From the NCBI GenBank assembly GCA_024699205.1, contig JAILQA010000501.1, forward strand, positions 1 to 5,607: a stretch of 5,607 bases of DNA, given 5' to 3'. The position numbers and the translations under genes were made by a program. The notes under the pieces were generated by a model. The model saw only the letters and a list, made by a program, of their open reading frames with translations, did no database searches and was not told the DNA's origin. The number at the start of each line of letters is the position of its first letter. The stretch's first letter is position 1. Shown here one piece after another: positions 4,652 to 5,607 of the stretch. This stretch comes from Treponema sp. GTDB lineage: Bacteria; Spirochaetota; Spirochaetia; Treponematales; Treponemataceae.

Positions 4652-5607
4652 ATGGCTGAAGAAAAATTTGATTTTACAATTGAAAATCTTGGACCGTGTA
4701 CAATCCAGTCTCCAATAAAACTTTCTACTGTTCATGGAGATTTTACTGCAAATTACGTTAGTGATGATTCTTATGTTATCAACGAAATCAATATTACAGA
4801 TAAAACAAAACCTGTAGCTCTTGATTCATCAAATCTTTTGGAGGTTGCCGGTCCTCGCGAGAAGATTTATTTTGATCCTACTCATGCAAAAGCAGGAATC
4901 TGTACTTGTGGTGGCTTGTGTCCAGGTTTGAATGATGTAATACGTGCTATCGTGCGCTGTCTTAACACCCGTTACGGTGTAAAAACTATCAAAGGTTATC
5001 AGTTCGGTTTCAGAGGATTTTTTCCTGAGTCTGGTTATGAACCAATTGAACTTGATCGCTATCTGATTGACGAAATCCACAAAATTGGTGGAACTTATCT
5101 TGGAACCAGCCGTGGTGGTGGTCAGCGTGTAAGTGAAATTGTTGACTGCCTTGATCGTGATGGCATCAATATGCTTTTTATTCTTGGTGGTGACGGAACT
5201 CAGCGTGGTTCTTATGATATTGCCTGCGAAGTTGAACGCCGTGGAATGAAATGTGCAGTTGTTGGTATTCCAAAGACTGTTGATAACGATCTTATGTTTA
5301 TTGACCGCTCATTTGGTTTTGAAACAGCTGTTCAGCGTGCAAAAGAAACAGTTGCTGCTGTTCACATGGAAGCTTCTAGCCAGATAAATGGTATTGGTCT
5401 TGTAAAACTTATGGGACGTGAGGCAGGCTTTATTGCTGCTGCTGCCGCTCTTTCCAGCCATGAAACAAACTTCTGTCTTATTCCTGAAGTTCCTTTTGAA
5501 ATGGAAGGTGAAAACGGTTTCCTTGCAGCCCTTGAACGCCGTCTTGCAAAACGTGGTCATGCTGTAATTGTTGTATCTGAAGGTGCTGGTCAGGATCTTC
5601 TTGAGAG
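4652..5607 (+). CDS. pfkA: 6-phosphofructokinase, clade X type (3' end outside window)
   Basis: The first 318 residues are present and the frame is open to the window edge; the clade X family is usually well over 400 residues, so roughly the last quarter to third is missing. The enzyme phosphorylates fructose 6-phosphate to fructose 1,6-bisphosphate in glycolysis, in the cytoplasm. An N-terminal extension of about 80 residues precedes the family motifs, which appear in order: C-G-G-L-C-P-G-L-N (86-94), L-G-T-S-R-G-G (150-156), GGDGTQRGS (179-187), P-K-T-V-D-N-D (207-213, catalytic base D211), R-S-F-G-F-E-T-A (219-226) and K-L-M-G-R-E-A-G-F (252-260). The second glycine in GGDG (G182) is the ATP-type residue, while K208 in PKTVD is the residue seen in pyrophosphate enzymes. 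That pairing is known from trypanosomatid-like ATP-dependent enzymes, so ATP is the likelier donor. AGAGGA five bases upstream supports the ATG. Codon use is richer in G/C than in the first gene. Confidence 0.9.
   Translation, partial: MAEEKFDFTIENLGPCTIQSPIKLSTVHGDFTANYVSDDSYVINEINITDKTKPVALDSSNLLEVAGPREKIYFDPTHAKAGICTCGGLCPGLNDVIRAIVRCLNTRYGVKTIKGYQFGFRGFFPESGYEPIELDRYLIDEIHKIGGTYLGTSRGGGQRVSEIVDCLDRDGINMLFILGGDGTQRGSYDIACEVERRGMKCAVVGIPKTVDNDLMFIDRSFGFETAVQRAKETVAAVHMEASSQINGIGLVKLMGREAGFIAAAAALSSHETNFCLIPEVPFEMEGENGFLAALERRLAKRGHAVIVVSEGAGQDLLE

Noticed and set aside
4829..5560. Antisense frames within the phosphofructokinase gene
   Set aside because: The + strand frame carries the full series of phosphofructokinase motifs; the reverse frames are by-products of its codon use.
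1..5607. CRISPR array, tRNA or rRNA gene, transposase or insertion-sequence ends
   Set aside because: I saw no regularly spaced repeats, no RNA gene signatures and no transposase motifs anywhere in the window.

Overview
The window looks like chromosomal DNA of a spirochaete, most likely a Treponema of the gut or rumen type. The grounds are an A/T-rich but not extreme composition, a CHASE2-containing class III adenylate cyclase of treponemal build, a clade X (trypanosomatid-like) phosphofructokinase, and a membrane-anchored surface or periplasmic protein with Ig-like repeats. The genus is inferred from family resemblance; no rRNA or other strict marker is present. All recognised genes lie on the + strand.

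Layout. Positions 2-1198 hold the 3' part of a gene for a large exported protein: Ig-like modules, a Ser/Thr-rich then Pro/Glu/Val/Gln-rich stalk, and a C-terminal membrane anchor. Positions 1199-1315 are non-coding and carry a convincing promoter (TTGACT, 18 bp, TATAAT) with an A/T tract upstream, overlapped by a long imperfect dyad, and a near-perfect Shine-Dalgarno. Positions 1316-1726 encode a small secreted FecR-domain protein. A strong intrinsic terminator (1749-1792) follows, and only 14 bases after its T-run begins a 911-residue CHASE2 adenylate cyclase (1807-4542). A 109-base A/T-rich spacer with a short palindrome and only a weak promoter candidate precedes the 5' part of a 6-phosphofructokinase gene (4652 to the window edge).

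How the genes may work together. The FecR-domain protein is predicted to lie outside the inner membrane, where the cyclase places its roughly 475-residue CHASE2 sensor. The simplest reading is a sensor pair: an exported partner, made in excess because of the terminator, that could influence cAMP synthesis by the membrane cyclase. The sensor also contains an EF-hand-like calcium loop inside a family-atypical insertion. These functional links are inferences. The phosphofructokinase is a housekeeping glycolytic gene and may be a neighbour only.

Nothing here is a clear new mobile element, CRISPR array or defence system. The points most worth a second look are the FecR-CHASE2 cassette with its internal terminator, the EF-hand-like loop, and the dyad across the FecR promoter.
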